This document shows, piece after piece, positions 16,082-23,623 of a stretch of DNA of 64,000 nt. The notes under the pieces were generated by a model. The model was not told the DNA's origin. It made no database searches and saw only the letters and a list, made by a program, of their open reading frames with translations. This DNA is from Mesorhizobium sp. M1E.F.Ca.ET.045.02.1.1 (GTDB taxonomy: Bacteria; Pseudomonadota; Alphaproteobacteria; Rhizobiales; Rhizobiaceae). Position numbers and translations under genes: made by a program. The stretch lies in assembly GCF_003952485.1 (NCBI RefSeq), contig NZ_CP034447.1:4664501-4728500 (forward strand), read 5' to 3'. Every line of letters starts with the position of its first letter. Position 1 is the stretch's first letter.

Positions 16082-18190
16082 ATGACCAGTGCAATGACCA
16101 AAACCCACTCTGAAATGGCGCCCGAGGATCCCTTCCTCTGGCTGGAAGACCGCGATGGCAAGGAGGCGCTCGACTGGGTCCATCGCCAGAATGCGGTGAC
16201 GGTCGGCGAACTGCAGGGCGATCCTTCCTATCAGCCGGCGTTCGAGACCGCGCTCGACCTGATGACCGCTGAGGACAATATCCCGGTAGGGGCGGCACTT
16301 GCCGGCCACGTCTATAATTTCTGGCAGGACAAGACCAATGCGCTGGGCCTCTGGCGCCGCGCGCCGGTCGCTTCCTACAAGACCGAAAAGCCGGAATGGG
16401 AAACGATCATCGACTTCGACCAGCTCTCGGCCAAAGAGGGCGTGAAATGGGTGTTCGGCGGCGCCAGCCGGCTCTACCCCGATTTCGATCGCTGCCTGCT
16501 TTCCATGTCGCCAGACGGCGGCGATGCCAGCGAGATGCGCGAGTTCGACATCGCGACGAAATCCTTCATCGCGGACGGTTTTCGCGCTCCGGCCTCGAAG
16601 TCGGGCTTTTCCTGGCTGGACAAGGACACGGTGATCGTCTCGGCGGCCTTCGAGGACGGTGACAAGACCCAGTCCGGCTATCCGCGCGTGATCAAGCTCT
16701 GGCGACGCGGCACGAAGCTGGAAGACGCAACGCCGATATTCGAGGCCGAGAAGCAGCACCTCGCGGTCGGCGGCGGCGTCGAGTTCGACGGCGACAAGCG
16801 GCATGTGCTGCTTGGCAAGACGATCGACTTCTTCACTTCGCACAGCTTCCTGCGGCTGGCTTCGGGCGAGAACAAGCGCATCCCGCTGCCCGACGATGCC
16901 ACCGACACGGCGATCTTCAAGGGACAGCTTGTCTTCGGCGTGCGCAGCCCATGGACCGCGCCCGACGGCACGCGCTGCCTGCCCGACGGGCTCTATTCCG
17001 TGGATTTCGAGAGCTGGATCGAAACCGGCGTGTTTGGACCATTCGAAACCCTGCTTGAACCGGAGCATCGTGTTTCCGTTGCCGGCCTCGCCAGGACGCA
17101 GGACCGGCTGTTCATCAATCTGATGGACAATGTGCGCGGCAAGGTCGTCGTTTGCGATCGCACCGGGAACGGCTGGTCGCTGAAGCCGGTCGGCCTGCCG
17201 GACAACGGCAATGTCGGCATCAGCCATGCCGAGCATTTCGGCTCCAGCGTCTCCTTCTCTTTCACCGATTTCCTGACGCCGAGCTCGATCATCTGGTCGG
17301 ACGACAATGGCGAAACGCTGGCAACCGTGAAATCGCAGCCGGCCCGCTTCGACGCCTCGCCCTATGTTTCGGAGCAGTTCGAGGCGCGCTCGAAGGACGG
17401 CACGATGATCCCGTATTTCGTCGTGCGGCGACGCGCCCAGCAAGGGCCGGTGCCGGCGCTGCTCTATGGCTACGGCGGCTTCGAAGTGCCGCTCTTGCCC
17501 GGCTATGCCGGCATTCGCGGCAGGCTCTGGCTGGACAAGGGCAATGCCTATGTGCAGGCCAATATCCGGGGCGGCGGCGAGTTCGGTCCGGCCTGGCATC
17601 AGGCCGCTCTCAAGGGCAGCCGCCAGAAGGCCTTCGACGATTTCGCCGCGGTGGCCGAGGATGTGGTCAGGCGCGGCATCACCACGGCGGCACAGCTCGG
17701 CATCCAGGGCGGCTCGAATGGCGGCCTGCTCACCGGCGTGTCGCTGACGCAGCGGCCGAAGCTGTTCGGCGCCGTCATCATCGACGTGCCGCTGCTCGAC
17801 ATGCTGCGCTACACCGAACTGCCTCCCGGCGCTTCCTGGATCGCCGAATATGGCGACCCGTCGAAGCCGGAGGAGGCGGAATGGCTTGGCGCCTATTCGC
17901 CATATCAGCACATCTCTTCCGGCGCCGCCTATCCGCCGGTGCTGTTGATGACCTCGACCGCCGACGACCGCGTCCATCCCGGTCATGCGCGCAAGATGGC
18001 GGCACGGCTGCAGGCAGCAGGGTACACTAGGACGCTGTTCTTCGAGGAAACCGAAGGCGGACATGGCGGACGCGGCGACCGGCGCCCGCAGGCTGCCCAG
18101 ACGGCGATGCGCTATGTCTTTCTGCAGCGGGCGCTGAGCATCGGACCGAAAAGTGGAAGCCGGTTTTCGGACGATCCGATGCTAGACTGA
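16082..18190 (+). CDS. Prolyl oligopeptidase family serine peptidase (S9)
   Basis: 702 residues. An N-terminal beta-propeller region covers about 30-410, beginning with the hallmark DPFLWLED. The catalytic alpha/beta-hydrolase domain covers about 420-690: nucleophile in GGSNGGLL, Asp in TADDRVHPGH and His in EGGHGGRGDRR. It cleaves short peptides, usually after Pro or another small set of residues, in the cytosol (no signal peptide seen). GGAG before ATG 16082 supports the start. The last 17 residues, SIGPKSGSRFSDDPMLD, are coded by a palindromic intergenic repeat and look like a repeat-derived extension. The gene is convergent with nothing and divergent from the MttB-type gene across 210 bp. 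Confidence 0.88.
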   Translation: MTSAMTKTHSEMAPEDPFLWLEDRDGKEALDWVHRQNAVTVGELQGDPSYQPAFETALDLMTAEDNIPVGAALAGHVYNFWQDKTNALGLWRRAPVASYKTEKPEWETIIDFDQLSAKEGVKWVFGGASRLYPDFDRCLLSMSPDGGDASEMREFDIATKSFIADGFRAPASKSGFSWLDKDTVIVSAAFEDGDKTQSGYPRVIKLWRRGTKLEDATPIFEAEKQHLAVGGGVEFDGDKRHVLLGKTIDFFTSHSFLRLASGENKRIPLPDDATDTAIFKGQLVFGVRSPWTAPDGTRCLPDGLYSVDFESWIETGVFGPFETLLEPEHRVSVAGLARTQDRLFINLMDNVRGKVVVCDRTGNGWSLKPVGLPDNGNVGISHAEHFGSSVSFSFTDFLTPSSIIWSDDNGETLATVKSQPARFDASPYVSEQFEARSKDGTMIPYFVVRRRAQQGPVPALLYGYGGFEVPLLPGYAGIRGRLWLDKGNAYVQANIRGGGEFGPAWHQAALKGSRQKAFDDFAAVAEDVVRRGITTAAQLGIQGGSNGGLLTGVSLTQRPKLFGAVIIDVPLLDMLRYTELPPGASWIAEYGDPSKPEEAEWLGAYSPYQHISSGAAYPPVLLMTSTADDRVHPGHARKMAARLQAAGYTRTLFFEETEGGHGGRGDRRPQAAQTAMRYVFLQRALSIGPKSGSRFSDDPMLD
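18137..18183. repeat. Palindromic element inside the 3' end of the S9 peptidase gene
   Basis: Outer arms AGCATCGGA and TCCGATGCT and inner arms CCGAAAA and TTTTCGG are perfectly complementary. It belongs to the same sort of rhizobial intergenic repeat as the one at 7866-7910 and is read through in frame, so it encodes the C-terminal tail of the peptidase. Confidence 0.75.
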
Positions 18191-18221
18191 AAACGCGGCA
18201 CGGCTTGAATTCAATATGGCA

Positions 18222-18237
18222 GGCAGCTTAAGCTGCC
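18222..18237. promoter_or_regulatory. 16-bp perfect palindrome upstream of a small ORF and the aminotransferase
   Basis: GGCAGCTT is followed directly by its reverse complement AAGCTGCC. It lies three bases before the ATG of a 40-codon frame and about 180 bases before the aminotransferase start. It could be an operator or the base of a hairpin. Confidence 0.4.
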
Positions 18238-18240
18238 GCC

Positions 18241-18363
18241 ATGGTCCGCATCAGCACATCAGGCGCCTTCGGGGTCGCGGTGACGCCGTCACCGCGCACG
18301 CTTCGTGCCGAGCTTTTGCGGCTGTGCGCCCGCATTGGCTATTCGCCGCCCCGTTTCCTCTGA
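18241..18363 (+). CDS. Possible small protein or leader peptide, 40 residues
   Basis: ATG 18241 to TGA 18363, with the sequence MVRISTSGAFGVAV at the N-terminus and LCARIGYSPPRFL at the C-terminus. It ends 51 bases before the aminotransferase start and sits immediately after a perfect palindrome. No strong Shine-Dalgarno site is visible, since the palindrome occupies that place. It could be a translated leader that controls the aminotransferase, a small regulator, or chance. I do not recognise it. Confidence 0.3.
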   Translation: MVRISTSGAFGVAVTPSPRTLRAELLRLCARIGYSPPRFL

Positions 18364-18414
18364 CGAATCCGCCCCGGCTCCCGCCGGATTGATTCAAGAG
18401 GAAAGATCAAATCC

Positions 18415-19794
18415 ATGACCTATCAGAACTATTCGCTGAAGCAGCTTCAGCAAATCGATGCCGCGCATCACCTTCACCCTTTCACCGACCACAAGGAACT
18501 GCGCGAGATCGGCTCGCGCATCATCACCCGCGCCGGCGGCCCGTTCATCTACGATTCCGAAGGAGCGGAAATCCTCGACGGCATGGCGGGCCTTTGGTGC
18601 GTCAATGTCGGCTATGGCCGCGACGAACTGGCGGACGCTGCCTATGCCCAGATGAAGGAGCTGCCTTACTACAATTCCTTCTTCAAATGCTCGACGCCGA
18701 CGCCTGTGCTTTTGTCGAAGAAGCTGGCGGAGCTGGCGCCGAAGCATGTCAGCCAGGTCTTCTACGGCTCCTCCGGCTCGGAGGCCAACGACACGGCGTT
18801 GCGGCTCGTCCGCCACTACTGGGCGCTCGAAGGCAAGCCGGAGAAGAACCGCATCATCTCGCGCAAGATGGGTTATCACGGCTCGACGATCGCCGGCACC
18901 TCGCTCGGCGGCATGGAGCCGATGCACAAACAGCTTGGCGGCGCGGTGCCCAACATCGTTCATGTGATGATGCCCTATGCCTATGAGCTCGCGCTGCCCG
19001 GCGAAAGCGACCATGATTTCGGCATCCGCGCGGCCAAGGCCGTCGAGGACGCGATCCTCGAAGCCGGCGCAGACAAGGTCGCGGCTTTCATCGGCGAGCC
19101 GGTGATGGGCGCGGGCGGCGTAAAAATCCCGCCGATGAGCTATTGGCCCGAGGTGCAGCGCATCTGCCGCAAATACGACGTGCTGCTGATGCTCGACGAG
19201 GTGATCACCGGCTATGGCCGCACCGGCGAATGGTTCGCGGCGCAGACCTTCGACGTCGAGCCCGACACAATCACCACCGCCAAGGCGCTGACCTCCGGCT
19301 ACCAGCCGCTGTCGGCGCTGCTGGTCAGTGACCGCATTGCCTCGACCCTGGTCGAGAAGGGCGGCGAGTTCTATCACGGCTACACCTATTCCGGTCATCC
19401 GGTCGCCTGCGCGGTGGCGTTGAAGAACCTTGAGATCATCGAGCGGGAGGGCCTCGTCGAACGGGTCAGGACCGACACCGGTCCCTATTTCGCGCAGGCG
19501 CTGCAGGAGCGTATCGCCGGCCATAATCTGGTCGGCGAGGTGCGCTCGATCGGCCTGATGGGGGCAATCGAGATCGTCAAGGACAAGGCGACCAAGGAAC
19601 GCTACCTGCCGTCGGGCAGCGCTGCCGTGGTCGTGCGCGACCACGCGATTTCGCAAGGCATGATGCTGCGCGCCACCGGGGACACGATGATTCTTTCGCC
19701 GCCGCTGATCTGGACGCGCGACACGATCGACATGGCCTGCGAGCGTATCGCCAGGGCGCTCGACCTTGCCGAGGCGGATCTGCGGAAGCGCTGA
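18415..19794 (+). CDS. Class III aminotransferase (omega-amino acid/amine:pyruvate type)
   Basis: 459 residues of the ornithine/omega-aminotransferase fold. Visible are the PLP-phosphate binding region FYGSSGSEANDTALRL, the MGYHGSTIAG segment, the aspartate in LMLDEVITGYGRTG and the PLP lysine in TTAKALTSGYQPLSA. The N-terminal HHLHPFTDH and the W in MAGLWCVNVGYG are typical of omega-amino acid or putrescine:pyruvate transaminases. It transfers an amino group from an amine or beta/omega-amino acid to pyruvate or a similar acceptor in the cytosol. AAGAGGAAAG lies about ten bases before the start. The nearby mmsB and acyl-CoA dehydrogenase genes would suit beta-amino acid or branched-chain breakdown, but no operon link exists. 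The exact substrate is open. Confidence 0.87.
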   Translation: MTYQNYSLKQLQQIDAAHHLHPFTDHKELREIGSRIITRAGGPFIYDSEGAEILDGMAGLWCVNVGYGRDELADAAYAQMKELPYYNSFFKCSTPTPVLLSKKLAELAPKHVSQVFYGSSGSEANDTALRLVRHYWALEGKPEKNRIISRKMGYHGSTIAGTSLGGMEPMHKQLGGAVPNIVHVMMPYAYELALPGESDHDFGIRAAKAVEDAILEAGADKVAAFIGEPVMGAGGVKIPPMSYWPEVQRICRKYDVLLMLDEVITGYGRTGEWFAAQTFDVEPDTITTAKALTSGYQPLSALLVSDRIASTLVEKGGEFYHGYTYSGHPVACAVALKNLEIIEREGLVERVRTDTGPYFAQALQERIAGHNLVGEVRSIGLMGAIEIVKDKATKERYLPSGSAAVVVRDHAISQGMMLRATGDTMILSPPLIWTRDTIDMACERIARALDLAEADLRKR

Positions 19795-19891
19795 CGAAAC
19801 CACAGCCTGGCGTCATCATGATGACGCCCGGCTGTTCCCTGCCGCCGATCATGCTCTAAAACCCGTCAGGCAACTGTGCCGGGAGGAAATC

Positions 19892-20536
19892 ATGGCCGTG
19901 CAACCGCTCAACCAGTCTGCCCAGATCCCGCCAGAGCTCGACCGCTGGAACTGGGGCGCATTCCTGCTCAACTGGATCTGGGGTATCGGCAACAACACCT
20001 TCATCGCGCTGCTGGCGCTGATCCCTCTCGTCAACATCGTCATGATCTTCGTGCTGGGCGCGCGCGGCAGCCGCTGGGCCTGGCGGAACGGGACTTGGCG
20101 CGATGCCGAGCACTTCCGCAGGACGCAGCGCAACTGGGCGATTGCCGGCCTTGTCGTCTGGGTGGTCGGCATCGGCGGCTGCGCGGCGACGGTCGGCAGC
20201 GTTCCCTATATCCTGAAAGGCAACGACGCCTATCGGATGACCATGGATGTCATCCGCGCGGACGAGCGCGTGAAAGCAGCCATTGGCGACGATATGACCG
20301 ACAATTTCTGGATCGGGGGCCACATCAATGTCGAAGCGAGCGGGACGGGAGATGCCCAATTCGGCATTCCGATCCATGGCGCCAGGGGCAAGGGAACCGT
20401 GTTCTCGCACCTTGTCCGCAACGCCGGCCAATGGAGCATGCGTCTGCTCGTGGTGCGGATCGACGGCGTCGATGCGCCGATCGTGCTGAAGAATGAAGAT
20501 CACGTGCCGATCCCGAACGCGGCGATCGGGATATAG
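19892..20536 (+). CDS. Membrane protein with Coa1/Tim21-like C-terminal domain
   Basis: 214 residues from ATG 19892, which has GGAGG six bases upstream. The N-terminus holds a short cytosolic stretch, then WNWGAFLLNWIWGIGNNTF and a membrane helix at about 30-55. A second helix lies at about 85-110 (WAIAGLVVWVVGIGGCAATV). The C-terminal 100 residues read like the Coa1 domain of cytochrome oxidase assembly and Tim21-type proteins: a conserved helix (DVIRADERVKAAIG), GHINVEASGTGDAQFGIPIHG and WSMRLLVVRI. In bacteria the role of such proteins is not settled; assembly or quality control of membrane complexes is a reasonable guess. It is followed by a bidirectional terminator-like hairpin. Confidence 0.65.
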   Translation: MAVQPLNQSAQIPPELDRWNWGAFLLNWIWGIGNNTFIALLALIPLVNIVMIFVLGARGSRWAWRNGTWRDAEHFRRTQRNWAIAGLVVWVVGIGGCAATVGSVPYILKGNDAYRMTMDVIRADERVKAAIGDDMTDNFWIGGHINVEASGTGDAQFGIPIHGARGKGTVFSHLVRNAGQWSMRLLVVRIDGVDAPIVLKNEDHVPIPNAAIGI

Positions 20537-20552
20537 CTGCACCGCAAAACGC

Positions 20553-20583
20553 AAAAACCGCGCTCCAAGGGGAACGCGGCTTT
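20553..20583. terminator. Bidirectional rho-independent-type terminator
   Basis: Arms CCGCGCTCC (20558-20566) and GGAACGCGG (20571-20579) pair with one wobble around AAGG. The minus strand ends in a run of five T and the plus strand in CTTT. It can stop the Coa1-like gene and, about 220 bp downstream, the mmsB transcript. The stretch from 20584 to 20799 has no convincing gene; it contains a 7-bp inverted repeat at about 20631-20662. Confidence 0.6.
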
Positions 20584-20799
20584 GCCAGATACGCATGGCG
20601 TTTCGCTACGAGCGACTTGCGAAACTTACGGGCTCCGGTACGCGAGACCTGATCCGGAGCGCCGGGCGGTTGCGATGTCCGCCTCGCAGTCCGTTTTAAA
20701 GGCACATCGTTACCGGTGAGTTATCGAGACCTTAAGCAAATCTAAATTTGCCGGCTGTCTGTCAAAGAATGGCACTAATAATCCTTTGAAAGCAGTAGC

Positions 20800-21684
20800 T
20801 TAGGTTCGATCGCCGCGCAGGAAATTAATAATGCCGGAAAAATCGGCGCCAGCATTCCCTTGGGCGTTGAACAGCGCGTAGAGCTGCGTCGCCTCGGCGC
20901 CCAAAGGCGTCACTGCGCCTGCGCCCTGCGCGGCTTCCTGCGACAGTTTCAGGTCCTTCAGCATCAGCGCAGCGGCAAAGCCCGGCTTGTAGTCGCGGTT
21001 CGCGGGTGAAGCCGGAACGGGACCTGGCACCGGGCAGTAGGTGGTGAGCGACCAGCATTGGCCGGAAGAGGTGGAGGCCACATCGAACAGCGCCTGATGC
21101 GACAGGCCAAGCTTCTCGGCCAGCACGAAGGCCTCGGCGACGCCGATCATCGAGATGCCGAGGATCATGTTGTTGCAGATCTTGGCGGCCTGGCCGGCGC
21201 CGTCGCCGCCGCAATGGACGATGCGGCCGGCCATCGGCTTCAGGATCGGTTCGGCGGCGGCAAAAGCCTCGTTGGATCCGCCGGCCATGAAGGTCAGCGT
21301 GCCGGCGGTGGCGCCGCCGGTGCCGCCTGAGACAGGCGCGTCGATCGAGGGCAGGCCGTGCCTGGCTGCAATCGCATGCGCCTTGCGCGCCGATTCGACA
21401 TCGATGGTCGAGGAATCGATCAGCAATGCGCCTTTCTTTGCCTTCGACGCGATGTCCTCATAAACCGACAGCACATGCTTGCCGGCGGGAAGCATGGTGA
21501 TGACCACATCGGCGTCCTTCACCGCGGCGACGGCGTTCGCCATCACTGTCACGCCGTGTTCTTTCGCGACTGTAAGATTCTCGGGCACGAGGTCGAAGCC
21601 CAGCACCGCATGGCCCGCCTTGACCAGATTGGCGGCCATTGGATTGCCCATGTTGCCGAGGCCGATGAAGGCAATGGTGGTCAT
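20800..21684 (-). CDS. mmsB: 3-hydroxyisobutyrate dehydrogenase
   Basis: 294 residues. The N-terminal NAD-binding motif FIGLGNMGNPMAANL (residues about 6-20) and the substrate-loop sequence DAPVSGGTGGATAGTLTFM match beta-hydroxyacid dehydrogenases. The catalytic lysine is in GAGQAAKICNNMILG. It oxidises 3-hydroxyisobutyrate to methylmalonate semialdehyde in valine catabolism, in the cytosol. The acyl-CoA dehydrogenase gene lies 25 bases upstream on the same strand, the usual partnership for isobutyryl-CoA breakdown. Other beta-hydroxyacid substrates (for example 3-hydroxypropionate) are possible, which is relevant given two DMSP-lyase-like genes nearby. Confidence 0.9.
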   Translation of the reverse strand: MTTIAFIGLGNMGNPMAANLVKAGHAVLGFDLVPENLTVAKEHGVTVMANAVAAVKDADVVITMLPAGKHVLSVYEDIASKAKKGALLIDSSTIDVESARKAHAIAARHGLPSIDAPVSGGTGGATAGTLTFMAGGSNEAFAAAEPILKPMAGRIVHCGGDGAGQAAKICNNMILGISMIGVAEAFVLAEKLGLSHQALFDVASTSSGQCWSLTTYCPVPGPVPASPANRDYKPGFAAALMLKDLKLSQEAAQGAGAVTPLGAEATQLYALFNAQGNAGADFSGIINFLRGDRT

Positions 21685-21709
21685 TGTTTCCTCCCGAAAA
21701 TGTCTGCTT

Positions 21710-22876
21710 TCAGCGGCCTATCAGCGTGCGTGCGATGATGACGCGCATGATCTCGTTGGTGCCTTCGAGGATCTGGTGGACGCGCAGATCCCGCACCAGC
21801 TTCTCGATGCCGTAATCGTGCAGATAGCCGTAGCCGCCATGCAGTTGCAGCGCTTCGTTAGCAACATTGAAGCCGATGTCGGTGACGAAGCGCTTGGCCA
21901 TCGCCGACCATTTGCCGGCATCGGGCGCCTTGCGGTCGAGCTTCGAGGCGGCGGCGTAGAGAAAGATGCGGGCGGCCTGCAGCTCAGTCTCCATGTCGGC
22001 CAGCCTGAACTGCAGTGCCTGGAACTGGTTGATCTTGGAGCCGAAGGCCTTGCGCTCGCTCGTGTAGGTCAGCGCCTTGTCGAGCGCCGATTGTGCGCCG
22101 CCCAGCGAGCATGCGGCGATGTTGAGCCGGCCGCCGTCGAGCCCGGCCATGGCGATGCCGAAGCCCGCGCCTTCCGTTGCAAGCAGGTTCTCGGCCGGCA
22201 CCTTGCAGTCCTCGAAGATCACCTGGCGGGTGGACTGCATGTGCCAGCCCATCTTGTGCTCGTTGGCGCCGAAGGAGAGGCCCGGCGCATCCTTGGGCAC
22301 GACGAGGGTCGAGATGCCTTTCGGTCCGTCGCCGCCGGTGCGCGCCATCACGACATAGAGGTCGCTGTCGCCGGCGCCCGAGATGAACTGCTTGGCGCCG
22401 TTCAAGACATAGTCGCCACCGCTTTTCACCGCCCGCGTCTTCAGCGCAGCGGCATCCGAGCCCGAGCCGGGTTCGGTCAGACAATAGCTCGCCAGCCATT
22501 CCATCGAGGTCAGCTTCGGCAGAAAGCGTTGGCGCTGCTCGTCGCTGCCGAAGCGGTCGATCATCGAGGCGGCCATGTTGTGGATCGAGATAAACGATGA
22601 GAAGGCCGGATCTGCGTGGGCCAGCGCCTCGAAGATCAGCACCGCATCGAGACGCCCGAGCGCCGAGCCGCCGACATCATCGCGGACATAGATGCCGCCG
22701 AGGCCGAGAGGTCCGGTCTCGCGGATCACATCGGCGGGAAAGTGTTTGGCCCGGTCCCAGTCGAGCGCATTCGGCGCGACACGGTCTGCCGCGAAGGCCT
22801 GAGCCATCTCCTGGATGGCGCGCTGCTCCTCGGTGAGTTCGAATTGGCCAGTGCCCGCATCGACTGCCGCGTCCAT
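21710..22876 (-). CDS. Acyl-CoA dehydrogenase (probable isobutyryl-CoA dehydrogenase)
   Basis: 388 residues. The signature CLTEPGSGSDAAALKTRA near residue 130 binds FAD and substrate. The C-terminal part contains QLHGGYGYLHDYGIEKLVRD and the active-site base region QILEGTNEIMRVIIARTL. The protein moves electrons from short-chain acyl-CoA to electron-transfer flavoprotein. Its position directly upstream of mmsB makes isobutyryl-CoA the favoured substrate. It starts at ATG 22876, 138 bp away from the divergent cupin gene; the two could share a promoter region. Confidence 0.88.
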   Translation of the reverse strand: MDAAVDAGTGQFELTEEQRAIQEMAQAFAADRVAPNALDWDRAKHFPADVIRETGPLGLGGIYVRDDVGGSALGRLDAVLIFEALAHADPAFSSFISIHNMAASMIDRFGSDEQRQRFLPKLTSMEWLASYCLTEPGSGSDAAALKTRAVKSGGDYVLNGAKQFISGAGDSDLYVVMARTGGDGPKGISTLVVPKDAPGLSFGANEHKMGWHMQSTRQVIFEDCKVPAENLLATEGAGFGIAMAGLDGGRLNIAACSLGGAQSALDKALTYTSERKAFGSKINQFQALQFRLADMETELQAARIFLYAAASKLDRKAPDAGKWSAMAKRFVTDIGFNVANEALQLHGGYGYLHDYGIEKLVRDLRVHQILEGTNEIMRVIIARTLIGR

Positions 22877-23014
22877 GGCGTGCTCCCTGTCGTTTCAGGC
22901 CTTGTGGCCTGTCGTTTTTGGCTTTGCGCAGCGACCAATCTAGACCAATGATGCCGCCGCGCAACCCGGCGCCCTGCGGACCGGCTGTGCATGGATTGAT
23001 CAACGGAGCCCGGC

Positions 23015-23623
23015 GTGCCGACAGTTTTCGATGAGTTGCTGGACCGGTTCCACCTCTATCTCGCCGGCGTCGACAGCGATCTGATCGCGGACGCGGTCGC
23101 GCGCATCGATTGGCACATGCCCTCTCGCCCGCTCGAACCGCGCTCGCTCGGCTGCGTACGCCATCTCGATCGCATCACGGAGCTTGCGCCGCCGGACATC
23201 AGGCCGCTGGCGCAGTTCGCGGCCGATCACCGGAACGAGTTGCGCTGGGGGCAGACCTACACGGCCGCCGATTTCGGCCAGGCTTTCATCGACAATTACG
23301 GCTGGCTGGAGGTTTTCGGCACGCGCGGGCATTTCGTCAACGACGCGGTCGCGGCCGGCCTGCTGATCCTCGGGCCCGACATCGTCTACCCCGACCATCA
23401 TCTCATCGCCGAAGAGATCTATATTCCGCTGACCGGTGGCACCGAGTGGCGCATGGGTGAGGGCGACTTTCACGTTCGCGAGGCCGGCGAAGTCGTCTAT
23501 CACGCATCCAATGTCAGTCACGCCATGCGCACCGGCAAGGAGCCGCTGATGGCGCTCTATGTCTGGCGCGGCGGACCGTTGGCGCAGAAGTCGACTATTG
23601 GCGGCGCCGGGGGCAGGGGCTGA
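23015..23623 (+). CDS. Cupin of the DMSP lyase (DddQ/DddL/DddK) family, one metal ligand altered
   Basis: 202 residues from GTG 23015, with CGGAGCC six bases upstream. The N-terminal 90 residues are helical, and the C-terminal half is a cupin barrel. Motif 1 reads YPDHHLIAEEIYIPLTGG and motif 2 reads VVYHASNVSHAMRT, then ALYVWRGG. This matches the pattern of DddQ/DddL-type lyases (YP.H.H.AEEIY...G), including the Tyr two residues after the Glu that acts as catalytic base in the family. The second His of the H-x-H pair, which I recall as a metal ligand, is Leu here. Family members cleave dimethylsulfoniopropionate to DMS and acrylate. The change may weaken or redirect activity. It overlaps cobQ by one base (TGATG), so the two are translationally linked. 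Confidence 0.75.
   Translation: MPTVFDELLDRFHLYLAGVDSDLIADAVARIDWHMPSRPLEPRSLGCVRHLDRITELAPPDIRPLAQFAADHRNELRWGQTYTAADFGQAFIDNYGWLEVFGTRGHFVNDAVAAGLLILGPDIVYPDHHLIAEEIYIPLTGGTEWRMGEGDFHVREAGEVVYHASNVSHAMRTGKEPLMALYVWRGGPLAQKSTIGGAGGRG

Noticed and set aside
18394..19803. 469-codon minus-strand frame
   Set aside because: Shadow of the aminotransferase gene; the sense frame has intact PLP motifs.
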